From Smittium culicis (taxonomy: Eukaryota; Kickxellomycota; Harpellomycetes; Harpellales; Legeriomycetaceae), in NCBI GenBank assembly GCA_001970855.1, contig LSSN01000596.1, forward strand, positions 1 through 37,322: a stretch of DNA of 37,322 bases, in the 5' to 3' direction. Below are positions 22,501-32,140 of this stretch, piece after piece. The notes under the pieces are model-generated. The model was not told the DNA's origin. It searched no databases and saw only the letters and a program-made list of their open reading frames with translations. The position numbers and the translations under genes are program-made. The first letter of the stretch is position 1; every line of letters begins with the position of its first letter.

Positions 22501-25251
22501 GCAGGGTAAATATAATTGTGAAAAATCGTGCTTTAACTCTTTGATATTATTAGATTTAAGAATACTTTGAATTTTAATATAGTTAGAATAAGTATCAAGA
22601 TTATAGTTTCCTATTATTTTTATTGATGATACGGAGAATTTTTTGTGAACACGCCTCCAATTAACTAGAGCAGTAATAGGAATAACGTCAAAATTAGATG
22701 CACAGATATTCAATAAGCTTGGAAGAGAATAAAAATATGAGTATAGCTCGATTGGAATTCTATATAGTAATACAGCTCCAGAGATAGTACCAACTGAAAG
22801 CCATCCAAGGCTATAATTGATACCAATACTGCTCATTCCCGAGGAAATCGGTAGAATTATCTCAAAAACAGTAACAAGATTAGACTCGTCAGAAGTTATA
22901 GATAAGACATGTACCAGAGTTTTTCCAGAAACATCTTTGCTAATTACCCAATAGCTTTCACAAGTTATCAAAGCCTTACTATGTGAATCAGTATTTAGTG
23001 GGATTAAATGTATTTGGGAGATTTGGTTTCCATTGTGTTTTTCCATTTTAAAATCGGAAAGCTTGATCTTTGAAGAGATATCTTTTAAAACAATAATAGT
23101 CCCAGTAATAGTTCCAACTACGGAAACATTTCTATTATTTAAGCTTGAAAAAATTCCGTAATTTTTAAGGTTTTCAACATAAATTGAATCGTATACAAGG
23201 TTTTTAAACTCGTTGTATAATATTAAAGTTCTAAAATTTTAGTGTTAAATAAAAGTTAAAGCTTATAAAAACGTTTGTATGATATATAAATTACCCATTT
23301 AAAGTTAATATTAACAAAGTTTCTGAATTAAGCCTTGAAAAGTTTCGAATTCCATCTTCACTCGTCTAAATAAAGTAATTTAAATAATTAAAACAAAGAA
23401 TTAATAATTTTAAAAAAAAAAATGAAATACTGATTGTAATTTTAAAAGTGATTTATCCATCTTGGTCATATTGAGTAAATCGATTTTATTTAGCAAATGG
23501 TCGCTGTCTGAAAAAACAAAAATTAGTAAAACGAATAATCAATTAATAAATTCTAATAAATTCACGTGAGAGGATATTCAACCTATTTGCCTGTCACCGA
23601 TGCTATCAATTGACCAATTTCTTATCCCACCATCTTCACCGCCTGTTATGACCAATCCATTTTTAACGTCAACTGCTACTGACCAAATATTTTTTCCTGA
23701 ATGTCCGTTTCTAAAGTTTCCTATAGTTTTATACTCGTTCTCAGGTGATAGCTTCCAAATTCGACAAGTTGAGTCCTCTGAAATACTAACAAGAAAACTA
23801 TCAAATATTAAGCAATCCCATACTCTAGCCTTGTGACCAAGTAAGACGTGCTGGTTTATAGAACCTAGATTAAAATAGAAATTATATAATAATTATATAA
23901 AATTATGATAATTTTTTAGATATTTTTAATATAAAAAATAAAAAATAATATATTATTACATTTTTTATTCGAGTACATATCGCTTAGTGAGCTAAAACTC
24001 CAAACTCTAATAGTTCTGTCATCACTAGTAGTTGTAATTGTAAGACCGTTATTGCTAAATCTAATCCCAAAAATTGCTCCATCATGTCCGTTTAAAGTGT
24101 GTAAAACATTTCGCCTGCATGTAAAGATCGGAATTGGTTGATTGGGAGCCAACATAGAAGCTTGATTATCTGATAATTCTTCTACTTTATCATCAATTTT
24201 ATCATTTAACTCCGGTACAAGGAGTTTTAAAAAGTTTTGTGGAACTGGTTTCCAAATAAGAGCCTGATTAAATACAGTTCCACTTGCTACCAACAATGAC
24301 TCCAAAGAGCTGCCATAAAATTTGGCGGAGTACAATGTGCAGTTTACATTTGATTTCGAATTCAATAAAATTTTATTATCTATGACATATCTAATTTCCA
24401 CAAAATTTTGAGCATAAACAATGGCATGGTACAAGAACTCATCTAAGTGGCAAAATACAAGTTTAATAATGATTTTAATCTGTAACTAAAAGGATAGTAA
24501 GAAATTTTATAGTATTTCTTAACTAGTTACCATCAAAGTCGCTCTGCTTAGTCCAAGAAAAGTCATAAATCCATGACATAGTCTCAACGATGTCTTTATA
24601 GCTTGAGAATGATGATTCATTTTCGCTATTGTAGTCCTTAATATATGAAGTTAATTTGCTGTTTTCTAAATCCTCTTCCCAAGTTAGAGTAAACTCTCTA
24701 AAATACTTTCCACCAAAAGCGACGATTCTCTGTGAGTATATACATTTGCTTCCAATTTTACATAGTGAAATTATAGGCTCTAAATAATATAGAATACGCG
24801 ATTATATTGATTGCGAAAAAATAAGAAATAAAGAATACAAGAAACGTTTGTTATCTACTAGAACTTCATGATTTGATTTATACTAAAATTTTTGTTATAT
24901 ATTTATTAAATATTACTAACCCAGGCTTAGTCCATGTATTCTTTGATCGCCTAGTATTTTGAAAGATGCTACTAGATTTGAATCATTAAACCTGTCAAAA
25001 ATTTGTAGTTCACTTCCCGATCCAGAAAGTAGGATCCTATTTTCAATCCTATTGATGTCATCTTTTCGTTCAACAGATGCTTTTTCAGCGTCTAGGCTAC
25101 ATGATCGCTCTTCTACCAAATTAATTTCAGCTAATCTTGAGTCGATGCTTGAGCTACTGTATTTTACAGTTTTAATTGAAAGTAAATGTTCTGCTTTTGG
25201 AATAATTTCCAAACTTGTAATAGGTAGACTGCTCCATATCGGCTCGAGCAT
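19541..25251 (-). CDS. WDR6: WDR6 / Trm734 (Rtt10) WD40-repeat protein, tRNA Gm34 methylation partner
   Basis: Eight minus-strand exons: 25251-24921, 24779-24531, 24442-23960, 23864-23583, 23507-23431, 23365-23295, 23230-22084, 21877-19541. All junctions are GT-AG and in phase, giving about 1658 residues. WDR6/Trm734 is the WD40 partner of the FTSJ1/Trm7 methyltransferase for 2'-O-methylation of tRNA position 34. Seen: LSGSGSELQIFD and DQRIHGLSL (exon 1); GHDGAIFGIRFS...SDDRTIRVW near residues 312-340; LGHKARVWD, EDSTCRIW, GHSGKNIW, GGEDGGIRNW (exon 4); LLILTLNGTLILYNE across exons 6/7; CGGAHRRWDFS at the start of exon 8; HGREVRSVSW near 961; C-terminal LLCVGGVGIEIWQY. This domain order matches the family. 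It is longer than the usual 1000-1200 residues because of Ser/Asn-rich loops, especially at about 1100-1300. Confidence 0.9.
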
Positions 25252-25510
25252 GTTTAATAGTTTTAAAATTTTGTTATATAAATATTAATAACAAATTAAA
25301 ACTTGATTGAGGGTAAATGTCAAGCTGCTTAAAGTAAGAGAATTCTATTAATATCTAGATTGAATTAAAATTGTCAAAAATTTTAGCCATGCCTAGATCT
25401 GGCTTAGCTCTGCTTTTTATACTATATAAAAGTAGTCGCAGGCGGTAAATATAGATTTGTAGTATGTGAATGTAATTGGGAACTGCAATAGGGTTTATTG
25501 TTTGATAATA

Positions 25511-25516
25511 GCCAAT
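25511..25516. promoter_or_regulatory. CCAAT-box candidate upstream of WDR6
   Basis: GCCAAT on the plus strand, 260 bp before the minus-strand WDR6 ATG; CCAAT boxes work in either orientation. Confidence 0.3.
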
Positions 25517-25594
25517 CAATTATATTTGCCATAACTGAAGTTTCAGTAAATAAAAAAAGTTTGAATATTTACGCATCATTGTGTGGTTATTTAA

Positions 25595-25784
25595 CCCTTT
25601 CCCGTCCAACATATTTGTAAAAAAATTAATTATATGATTCGTATATGATTTTTAAGCATATCTATTATTTGCTGCTATTATAAAATATACCAATAAATGA
25701 ATAAGACAGCGAATTGAAGTGATTTAATAGAACACAATTGGCTTTATATGGTAGATCAGAAACAGTCTACCTCCTGCGAATGGG
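25595..25784 (+). mobile_element. TTAA-flanked miniature element, copy A
   Basis: 190 bp, flanked on both sides by TTAA (25591-25594 and 25785-25788). Left end CCCTTTCCCGTCCAACA; right end, read inward, CCCATTCGCAGGAGG. Non-coding. Shares internal blocks with copies B-F (TGATTCGT, a TATTATTTG-like block, ACCAATAA, GAATT). TTAA duplication plus CCC-starting inverted ends is the pattern of piggyBac-superfamily elements. Confidence 0.75.
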
Positions 25785-25953
25785 TTAAAACTTGCAGACA
25801 AAAACAGGCTAGAAACTAAACTGAAAAAACCCATAGACCAATTAATACATAACTCAGTTATTTATCCTTTTTTTTCTTTTTGATCTGCCATTTTAAATCA
25901 ATGCATAATTCTATTGGCTACTAAAAAATTTAAAATTTAAAATTTTTAGTTAA

Positions 25954-26142
25954 CCCTTTCCCGTCCAGCACTTTTATAAAAAAATTAAATATATTGATTC
26001 GTTTACGATTTATAAGCAAGTTTATTATTTGTTTCTAAAATACAATAAACCAATAATTATTAAGGTCTTGGAATTAAAGTATTTTAAACGAATTCAGTTA
26101 GCTATACTTGGTAAACCAAATTGTATACCGCTCGTGATAGGG
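25954..26142 (+). mobile_element. TTAA-flanked miniature element, copy B
   Basis: 189 bp between TTAA at 25950-25953 and 26143-26146. Left end CCCTTTCCCGTCCAGCAC; right end, read inward, CCCTATCACGAGCGG. Closest relative in the window is copy D, alignable along its whole length in opposite orientation. Confidence 0.78.
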
Positions 26143-26188
26143 TTAATATTCAACTAAAAGTGTAATAGTTTTTATAAAATTTCCTCTA

Positions 26189-26590
26189 CCCTGTTCCAGT
26201 CCAGCACTCAATAAAAAACTAATTTATATATTCGAACATGAATTATCCCTTTCATGGACGGCAGGCTATTTTAGAACTACAAAATATAACTAACTATGCT
26301 CGGTTAAAATTCCTATATTCCGAGACCTTAAGAATTATTGGTTTATTGTATTTTAGAAACAAATTATAAACTTTCATATAAATCATAAACGAATCAAAAA
26401 ATTGATTTTTTTAAGGAGTGTTGGACAGGAAAGGGTTAAACAAATTTGTTATTTACTTACATTATTCAATAAATTAGCAATTAGTATTAGCCCTAAAGTG
26501 CATAAAAATTGCATTTTGAAAAGCCAAATCGAAAATTCTGAACTTAGCAATCACTTTTTTACAGTTTATTTTTATTGGCTTGCATACTAT
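26189..26590 (+). mobile_element. TTAA miniature element, copy C, interrupted by copy D
   Basis: Left end CCCTGTTCCAGTCCAGCAC at 26189 continues like copy B up to 26242. The alignment then breaks at copy D and resumes at 26440 (AAACAAATTTGTTATTT... matches copy B's AAGCAAGTTTATTATTT...). Similarity fades toward about 26560-26590, so the right end is approximate and eroded. Its outer TTAA has decayed to TCTA at the left. Confidence 0.6.
26247..26435 (-). mobile_element. TTAA miniature element, copy D, inserted in copy C
   Basis: 189 bp, minus orientation. Flanked by TTAT (26243-26246, presumed decayed TTAA) and TTAA (26436-26439). The right boundary carries the conserved end TGTTGGACAGGAAAGGG. 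Insertion interrupts copy C, so D is the younger of the two. Confidence 0.72.
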
Positions 26591-26596
26591 CTACTG

Positions 26597-26770
26597 TAAT
26601 TATTATTATTGAAGTTGAAAAGGCGTTTCAATTTTTCTATTTGTTTCAATTTTGAAAACTTTATTTGCTAAATAAATGAACCAATTATTTCATTAACTAT
26701 AATTTTTTTATACAAGTTTATACACTGTATATCTTTTCGCCATAAAATGTCTCGTTCATAAAGAATCTCT
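26597..26770 (+). repeat. second dispersed repeat, copy 1
   Basis: Degenerate ~174 bp unit alignable to 31403-31580: shared blocks TAATTATTATT, AAAGGC(A/G)TTT, TTTTTCTATTT, TATTTGCTAAA, CGC(C)ATAAAA and AAAGAATCTCT in the same order and similar spacing. Not related to the TTAA element. No termini recognised. Confidence 0.5.
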
Positions 26771-28432
26771 TGATACTTTATCAATGTAACCCTTATTGCT
26801 CAAAAGTGCTCTCTTCGTTAACACTTTATGGGGCCAACACAATTAAACTTAAAAATAAATAATAATTGGATAATTGTAATAAAAACTATTAGCTATTGGA
26901 TGTATTTTTATCAATATCCAAAATGTATTATTATAATTAATATATCAGATTTTTATTTGGTTGTATAGCTTTGGTAGCTCAAAAAAAGCCAACCGCCCCT
27001 GAAAGTGTTAAAGAATGTTAGAGTTTAAAGGGTTAATATATCTCCGAATTATATCTTTATCAGAATATTAAATATTTTTATGCTCGCCTTTATAAAAAAA
27101 TGAAAGAGGTTCAGTTTTTTATCCATACCTATCTCTTAAACTAAGGATGTCTCGATATGGATATGTCATACATATCTACTAGTATAAACTTGTAATTCAT
27201 ATGGAATTAATCTCACCAATGTTTGAAAATATATTGGGTTTAAAATCTACTGAGCAGTTCGATTGTGAGATAAAAATTATTGTACTAGTAACAATGTCAA
27301 ATTGAAGATATAAAGTAATTGTTTTTATTGGAGCATCTTAAACTTTAGTTTAGGCACACAAGCAATTTACCTTATAGCCAGTTTGTAAAAAAAATAAATT
27401 AAAGATAAATATGCGCCTCAGTTTAAATCCCGTATCGTAAACAACCAGATTATAACTTGCTTGCTCGTTTTGAAAAAATTCACTTTTTATTTATTGTACA
27501 ATATAATTGATTTGAAAGGATTCAATCGAAATTCTATCACACTTTTTATTAGATTACAAAAAAATCTATTGTATTTTACTTTCCACACAATATTCATTAT
27601 ATATTAATTATAAATTTCTTATTTAACCAACTGAGGTATTTAAAACTATTGAGCTTTTTAATGGATAATTAACCCATTTAACATACTTTCCCTAATTATA
27701 CTCTAAACTAAATTAAAATAAATAGAATGTTTAATAGATATTAAAATTATTTTCAGAAAAGACAAAGAGCTCGTGTGTGTTTGAATTTTTTATTATAAAT
27801 CTTATTTACTAGATAATAATTTGTTTAAAAAACGAAAAGTTATCCATTGTAATAGTCCTCAATTGATTTGGCTTCATTTATGGATTTTAAAATACTCTTA
27901 AATACTTTTAACAATCAAAATACCATCCGCATTAATTAAATTCATTGTTTAATAAATCACCTATTAACTAGCCAGATTTTGTAAATGTACTATAAAATTT
28001 CAATTATTCTATTGTTAACAATATTTTTTAATTAAATATAAAGATATTAAAAAAGAGTACACTGGCAATAAATGTTCTTGTACACTAACAATTAATCAAC
28101 TCTTGTATACGATTTAACAAAGATTATATTGAAAATTTTATTGTAAAAGGGGTCTTTGGAAGAATAATTACTATTCTACATAACATATTGATGCGTGAAT
28201 AATATGGCGTTTATTATAGAATTATTAACTAAAGAAATTTATTAAGTGTTTTTCTCTAGTAATAGAAATAAATAAAATAAAATTTAGCTTAATATCATTT
28301 CAATATTTTGAAATAGTATATAATGAGCTAAAATTCAGATAAATTGTCTGAGAATTATACAAAAAAAATCCCATCCTTCAATTCGCAACAACATACCTTG
28401 AAATCGAACTTTAATTATTTCATTTGATCAAA

Positions 28433-28888
28433 ATGAAGTTTTCACTAATCACTTCCTCTTTCGTATTATTATTTGGATACTTAGTCAGTTCCAGCCCAGA
28501 ATATGCAACTGCAGTTAACACCCGAACCCCCACTTATGGTTACTCGTCTATCACCACAAGAAATGGCAACAAATCATCTAGAAAGCGAAGATATCTTAGA
28601 AGGTTCAAGAGATATTGCAGGAAAATCAGCGACTGTAACACTAAATGCTTGGTAAAAAAAAATAAGAGTGTATGCAAAGAATATGCAAAAAAATTCAGAG
28701 AATTCAGAAAGAGTAGAAAAGGTGGTCGTAGATCTGCAAGAAGAAGGTTGCGCAGAAAGGAATTCCGTGCTTTCTGCAAAAAGAATTCACAATGCAACAC
28801 CGACTGCTTTGTTAATAAGGATAAACCAGCCTGTAAAGCCCATAGAAGAGCTTTCAGAAAGCAACATAGAAGAAAATATAGATCATAA
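28433..28888 (+). CDS. small secreted, highly basic, duplicated Cys-rich protein
   Basis: 151 residues, single exon. I start at ATG 28433 (AAAATG context); an in-frame TTG upstream is unlikely. Residues 1-19 form a signal peptide (Lys2, hydrophobic FVLLFGYLV core, then small residues). Residues 20-48 are Ser/Thr/Tyr-rich. The rest holds two copies of a module with identical cysteine spacing C-x5-C-x3-C-x8-C: Cys 62, 68, 72, 81 and Cys 115, 121, 125, 134, exactly 53 residues apart. Both share CNTxC then xVxKxKxxC. By my count about 46 of residues 43-151 are Lys/Arg against 6 Asp/Glu. Polybasic runs (KRR, RRSARRRLRRK) before each module could be processed by a Kex2-type protease. I recognise no family. 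A secreted antimicrobial-type, wall-binding or effector-like role is inference only. No nearby introns or paralogue. Confidence 0.78.
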   Translation: MKFSLITSSFVLLFGYLVSSSPEYATAVNTRTPTYGYSSITTRNGNKSSRKRRYLRRFKRYCRKISDCNTKCLVKKNKSVCKEYAKKFREFRKSRKGGRRSARRRLRRKEFRAFCKKNSQCNTDCFVNKDKPACKAHRRAFRKQHRRKYRS

Positions 28889-29977
28889 ATTTCCTCGTAA
28901 AATAGGTGTGTAACTGAGAATTTAAATATAAAGAAATGGCATTTTTCATGATTTGATTTAACAATCGAAAATATAGTCATAAATTTCCTAACCCTTTTTG
29001 GTATTATATCGACTTTTAATTGAATTAAAATTTGATTTGACCTTTTAAATCCAAATAAAATAAATATTTTTAATTTTTTTGTATTTAAACAATCTTTTGA
29101 AAACTATCCATTATATTATAATTTTTTTACCTACTAATCTCGACAATCACTGGATGGGGCTAGTTGGAAAACCCTTTGGGGGCGAGTTTGAACAGTCTTT
29201 GAGCCAGCTTTGCGCTGGCAGAGCTGATCAAACTTTTGAGTTGGAAAGAGCCAGATTTTTGAACGGCATTTGCGTAAAGAACACTTATACTTTATAGAAC
29301 AAGTGATTCGTCAGCCCCCTTGAATCAATGTCCAGAGGTTATAGATCTTGTAGATTGGCGGATGGGGGTCAGTTGAAAAATTATTTTCTAATATTTTTTT
29401 AACTTTTTAAATATTTTTTAATATTTTTTTGTTTACTTTTAAATTATGTTTAATAAACTCTCCGAGTCAAAAAAATAATATTAAATTAAGATTCGACTTT
29501 CGCGACCCATAATGAAGTAATTTAAATATAATAGCTATACAAAATTATTTTAATCGCTAGTATTATATAATTGACTCTAAATACGATAAATCCGTTAGTT
29601 GATTTTATATAAATATACAATAAAGAACTAGTACAAAATATTAGTGACAATATGATATTTCGTATAGCATAATCTAAATAATTGTATGAATGCATTCAGT
29701 TAGAACTAAATAGCAATGAAAAAAAAAGTTATGATTTTTTTTAGAAAACTAAAAATTCATATGCAAAATAGAAATAATTAGAATATATGTTTATTAAGTG
29801 ATAATATAAATGATATAAATTGTGATAAAAAAGATTTTGTATGCACTTAATCGACGAAGCTTTAAATAATGAAAATGTAGTAACATTTCAATAATATGGA
29901 GTAATATAAAACGTTGCGGAAGAAAGTATATATAAAAGAGGCAAGGAAATTGAAAGTTGGATTTTATTAAACTTTAT
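28889..29977. other. intergenic with a GC-rich island
   Basis: 1.1 kb of AT-rich DNA containing one clearly G+C-rich block (about 29131-29385, listed separately). The remainder to 29977 shows nothing recognisable. Confidence 0.55.
29131..29385 (+). ncRNA. candidate structured non-coding RNA (unassigned)
   Basis: A ~250 bp island of much higher G+C in very AT-rich flanks. A perfect 6-bp hairpin GCCAGC-TTTGC-GCTGGC (29203-29219) is extended by TTTGA/TCAAA pairing (29198-29202 with 29228-29232). GGGGCT at 29156 can pair with AGCCCC at 29313, and CCCCC at 29315 can alternatively pair with GGGGG at 29364. A TATA-like stretch precedes it and T-runs follow, as for a Pol III gene. An open frame through part of it (29079-29297) has no family likeness. 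I tried RNase P/MRP, SRP, U1-U6 and U3 signatures from memory and none fits. Alternative: a mobile fragment, since near-direct repeats (GGATGGGGxT...GTTGxAAAA) sit at 29152 and 29360. Confidence 0.35.
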
Positions 29978-31084
29978 TTAGTCCTTTTTTTTCGATGTAA
30001 ATGCTTCTTGGGGTTCGTCATCGTCTAAACCCCAAGAATCGTCATCACCCCAGTCGCTGTTATCAAACGAAATTTCTGTATCCATAGTATCGACATAAGT
30101 TAGTTTATTCTCATTTTTATTTTGATTTGAGGCTGAAATAGAAATGTTATTAGAATTAAGATTTTTTTTGTCCTGTGGTTGGGGTTTTTTGTTAGTTATA
30201 TCGATTTTGTCTTCTAGTAGGCTTTCGTTCATATCAGCTAAAAGATTTTGTCGAATAGCTTCAGTTGTGTTGCGTTTAGGAATAGCTTTTGATTTTGAGT
30301 TAATTTTTAGTGAGGATTCAAGTTTGCTACTTTTCTTTTTGTTTTCCATATACTCCAAATTAGAATCTTGGAAGTCGTTACTTGTATGATCTTGAATATC
30401 TTGATTTCCAGTAAAAGATTTTCTACTTTTTCCTAAGGCAGCAGAAGTTGATAATAGATTATCCATCTCATAATCAGAGTCAATCTCAAAAGATGATCTA
30501 TTGACACTTTGATTTTGCACCACACTCGAAATACTTGGACTCACTGCAGTTTTAGGTACGGATATTGGGAGTAATTCCCTTCGCTGACATAAAAATCTCC
30601 CAAGTACTGCCATTATTGTACCGAATATAAAAAGTAGTAACCACCATAATGGCTGTGTAGGAAAAGAAGCTGAGCAGAAACAAGTTATTAAAAAATGAAT
30701 GAAACAGAAAGTAGCTGAAAAATCGAGACTTAATCTTCCTCGTTCGACGATGTACATAAAAATAAACGAACTAAAAAAGTATTTACGATATTAATCTATT
30801 CCTCTAAAGAAATTATGAAAGTAATATAAAAATAAATAAGTTCCTTACTTGAATACTGCACCGGAAAGAAAAATTAAAAAAATTTTCCAAGATTTAACGT
30901 ATTCGGTGCCCATTAAACCTTCCTCGAACATCAACGAAATCGGCAGATTAATTTCGTTGAAATTGGACATAATATGAAACAAAAGTCCAATAAATGTGTA
31001 TCCTAAACATTGAACAGCGCCGATCTGTGAAAATATGAGAAAGGGATCGAATTTTGAGGAACGGAATGTAGAGAAGGCCACCAT
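29978..31084 (-). CDS. SYS1: SYS1-family Golgi membrane protein with long acidic C-terminal tail
   Basis: Two exons, 31084-30849 and 30770-29978, joined in phase 2 through a GTAAGG...TTTTAG intron; 342 residues. SYS1 is a four-helix Golgi protein that recruits the GTPase Arl3/ARFRP1. Seen: FDPFLIFSQIGAVQCLGYT (TM1, compare WDPLLILSQI), TM2 spanning the exon junction (FLIFLSGAVFNSFIFMYIV), then ERGRLSLDFSATFCFIHFL (compare RRGKQCLDFTVTVHFFH), SFPTQPLWWLLLF and IMAVLGRFLCQRRELLPI (compare ALMAVIGEYLCMRTELKEI). The family core ends near residue 148. A further ~195 residues are Ser/Asn/Lys-rich and end in an acidic segment with two Trp (SDWGDDDSWGLDDDE, W319 and W325) and a C-terminal KKKD that fits a KKxx dilysine signal. 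Human SYS1 is 156 residues, so the tail is the oddity. Confidence 0.94.
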
Positions 31085-31373
31085 ATTTCGATATTAATTT
31101 CAATGTATGGAAAAGTGTTTTAATTGAAATTCAAGCTTATCAACGTTAATAGTATAATAGCATTCCATCAACTTCGATAATAAATAATTTTTTAAACCAA
31201 ATTCTCATCTTTTTCTTTTAGGCTCAAAAAAAAAGGAATTCGCTAAACCAATAATACATTATTATAACTCTCAGCGCTTCCAAACTATTCGCTGAATATG
31301 TAGCTAATAGATCCTAGGAATTATTACCTAAAATAAGAGATTCTGAACGAAGAAAGCACTTTGTCGAGGCTCA

Positions 31374-31395
31374 AAATTATTCGACCGAATAATTT
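31374..31395. repeat. perfect 10-bp-arm palindrome
   Basis: AAATTATTCG-AC-CGAATAATTT: both arms complementary without mismatch, centre of two bases. About 290-310 bp upstream of the SYS1 ATG and 8 bp from the dispersed repeat copy; could be a dimeric regulator site or chance. Confidence 0.6.
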
Positions 31396-31402
31396 ATAGA
31401 TA

Positions 31403-31580
31403 TAATTATTATTGGCTGAACTAGAAAGGCATTTTGATTTTTCTATTTCATACATTTCATCTTCTCAGTATTATTTGCTAAAAAAATATCTATATTTTTT
31501 TATTGGAGGATAGTTAAACATAAAATTCTGTAAAGTGCAACTCTTTACGCATAAAAACGCTCTCTTCGTAAAGAATCTCT
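31403..31580 (+). repeat. second dispersed repeat, copy 2
   Basis: About 178 bp, alignable to 26597-26770 (shared ordered blocks TAATTATTATT, AAAGGC, TTTTTCTATTT, ATTTGCTAAA, CGCATAAAA, GTAAAGAATCTCT). It includes the ATTGGCTGAA box upstream of SYS1. Confidence 0.5.
31411..31416 (-). promoter_or_regulatory. CCAAT-box candidate, SYS1 promoter
   Basis: TTCAGCCAATAAT on the minus strand, about 327 bp before the SYS1 ATG. The same extended sequence (AATTATTGGCTGAA apart from spacing) occurs upstream of Arp10 at 34131. Confidence 0.4.
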
Positions 31581-32140
31581 CATATAAAATGCTAATTCAG
31601 CACGTTGATTAGTTAAGGCAGTTATAAAAACCATTTATTTTATTATTTAGTGTTTTATACCAAAAATCAAAATAAAATCAAAATTTTTGAATAGAAAAAT
31701 ACTAATAAAAAGTGCTCGGTCGCTTGAAATAATTTAATGTTAATTATTTTATGATATCCTAGCAAATATCTGGTAGCTTTATTTATCCAAACATGATACA
31801 GATCTATATGATATCATAACATCCCACACAGTTAATAATTACTGAATAATTAAAAATGCGTCTGTTTTTAGACTGCTGGCGAATTGAAATAATTAATAAA
31901 TGAATTTCAAATATGATTTTAACATTTTCTATTATACACCTTTGAAGCTTATTAAAATATTCTTGTGTTAGAGCAAAATTAAAATATCAATCTGATAATT
32001 TAAGTCTTACTTGGGGTAATTAAGAAACAAAGTAAAAGAAATAAACTGTATTTTATACGTGAATAAACAATATGAAAAAGTCAAGAGGCTTTCATAAAGA
32101 TATTTTTGAATTATTAAAAAAATAATAATTCAGCTATAAT

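Larger units (their letters stand above)
25252..28432. other. repeat-rich intergenic region
   Basis: 3.2 kb without a recognised gene. It contains four copies of the 189-bp TTAA miniature element between 25591 and about 26590 (one nested in another), then one copy of a second dispersed repeat (26597-26770). A GCCAAT at 25511 lies 260 bp upstream of the WDR6 start. From 26.8 to 28.4 kb the sequence is plain AT-rich DNA. An open stretch at 26402-26599 overlaps the miniature elements and is not a gene. Confidence 0.6.
31085..32140. other. intergenic with second repeat copy and palindrome
   Basis: 1.06 kb between the SYS1 start and the Arp10 stop. Includes a perfect palindrome (31374-31395), a GCCAAT-type box (31411) and copy 2 of the second dispersed repeat. 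The rest is AT-rich without coding signal. Confidence 0.55.

Noticed and set aside
27001..27040. Possible further TTAA element end (AAAGGGTTAA)
   Set aside because: Only the terminal few bases match. No 189-bp partner end and no internal similarity to copies A-F.
28540..28980. Minus-strand open frame opposite the secreted protein
   Set aside because: Antisense shadow: Leu/Phe-rich because it reads the complement of Lys/Arg codons. The plus frame has a signal peptide and exact module periodicity.
29207..29217. U4 snRNA-like start (AGCTTTGCGC)
   Set aside because: Only ten bases agree; the following U4 stem I, kink-turn and Sm-site sequence are absent.
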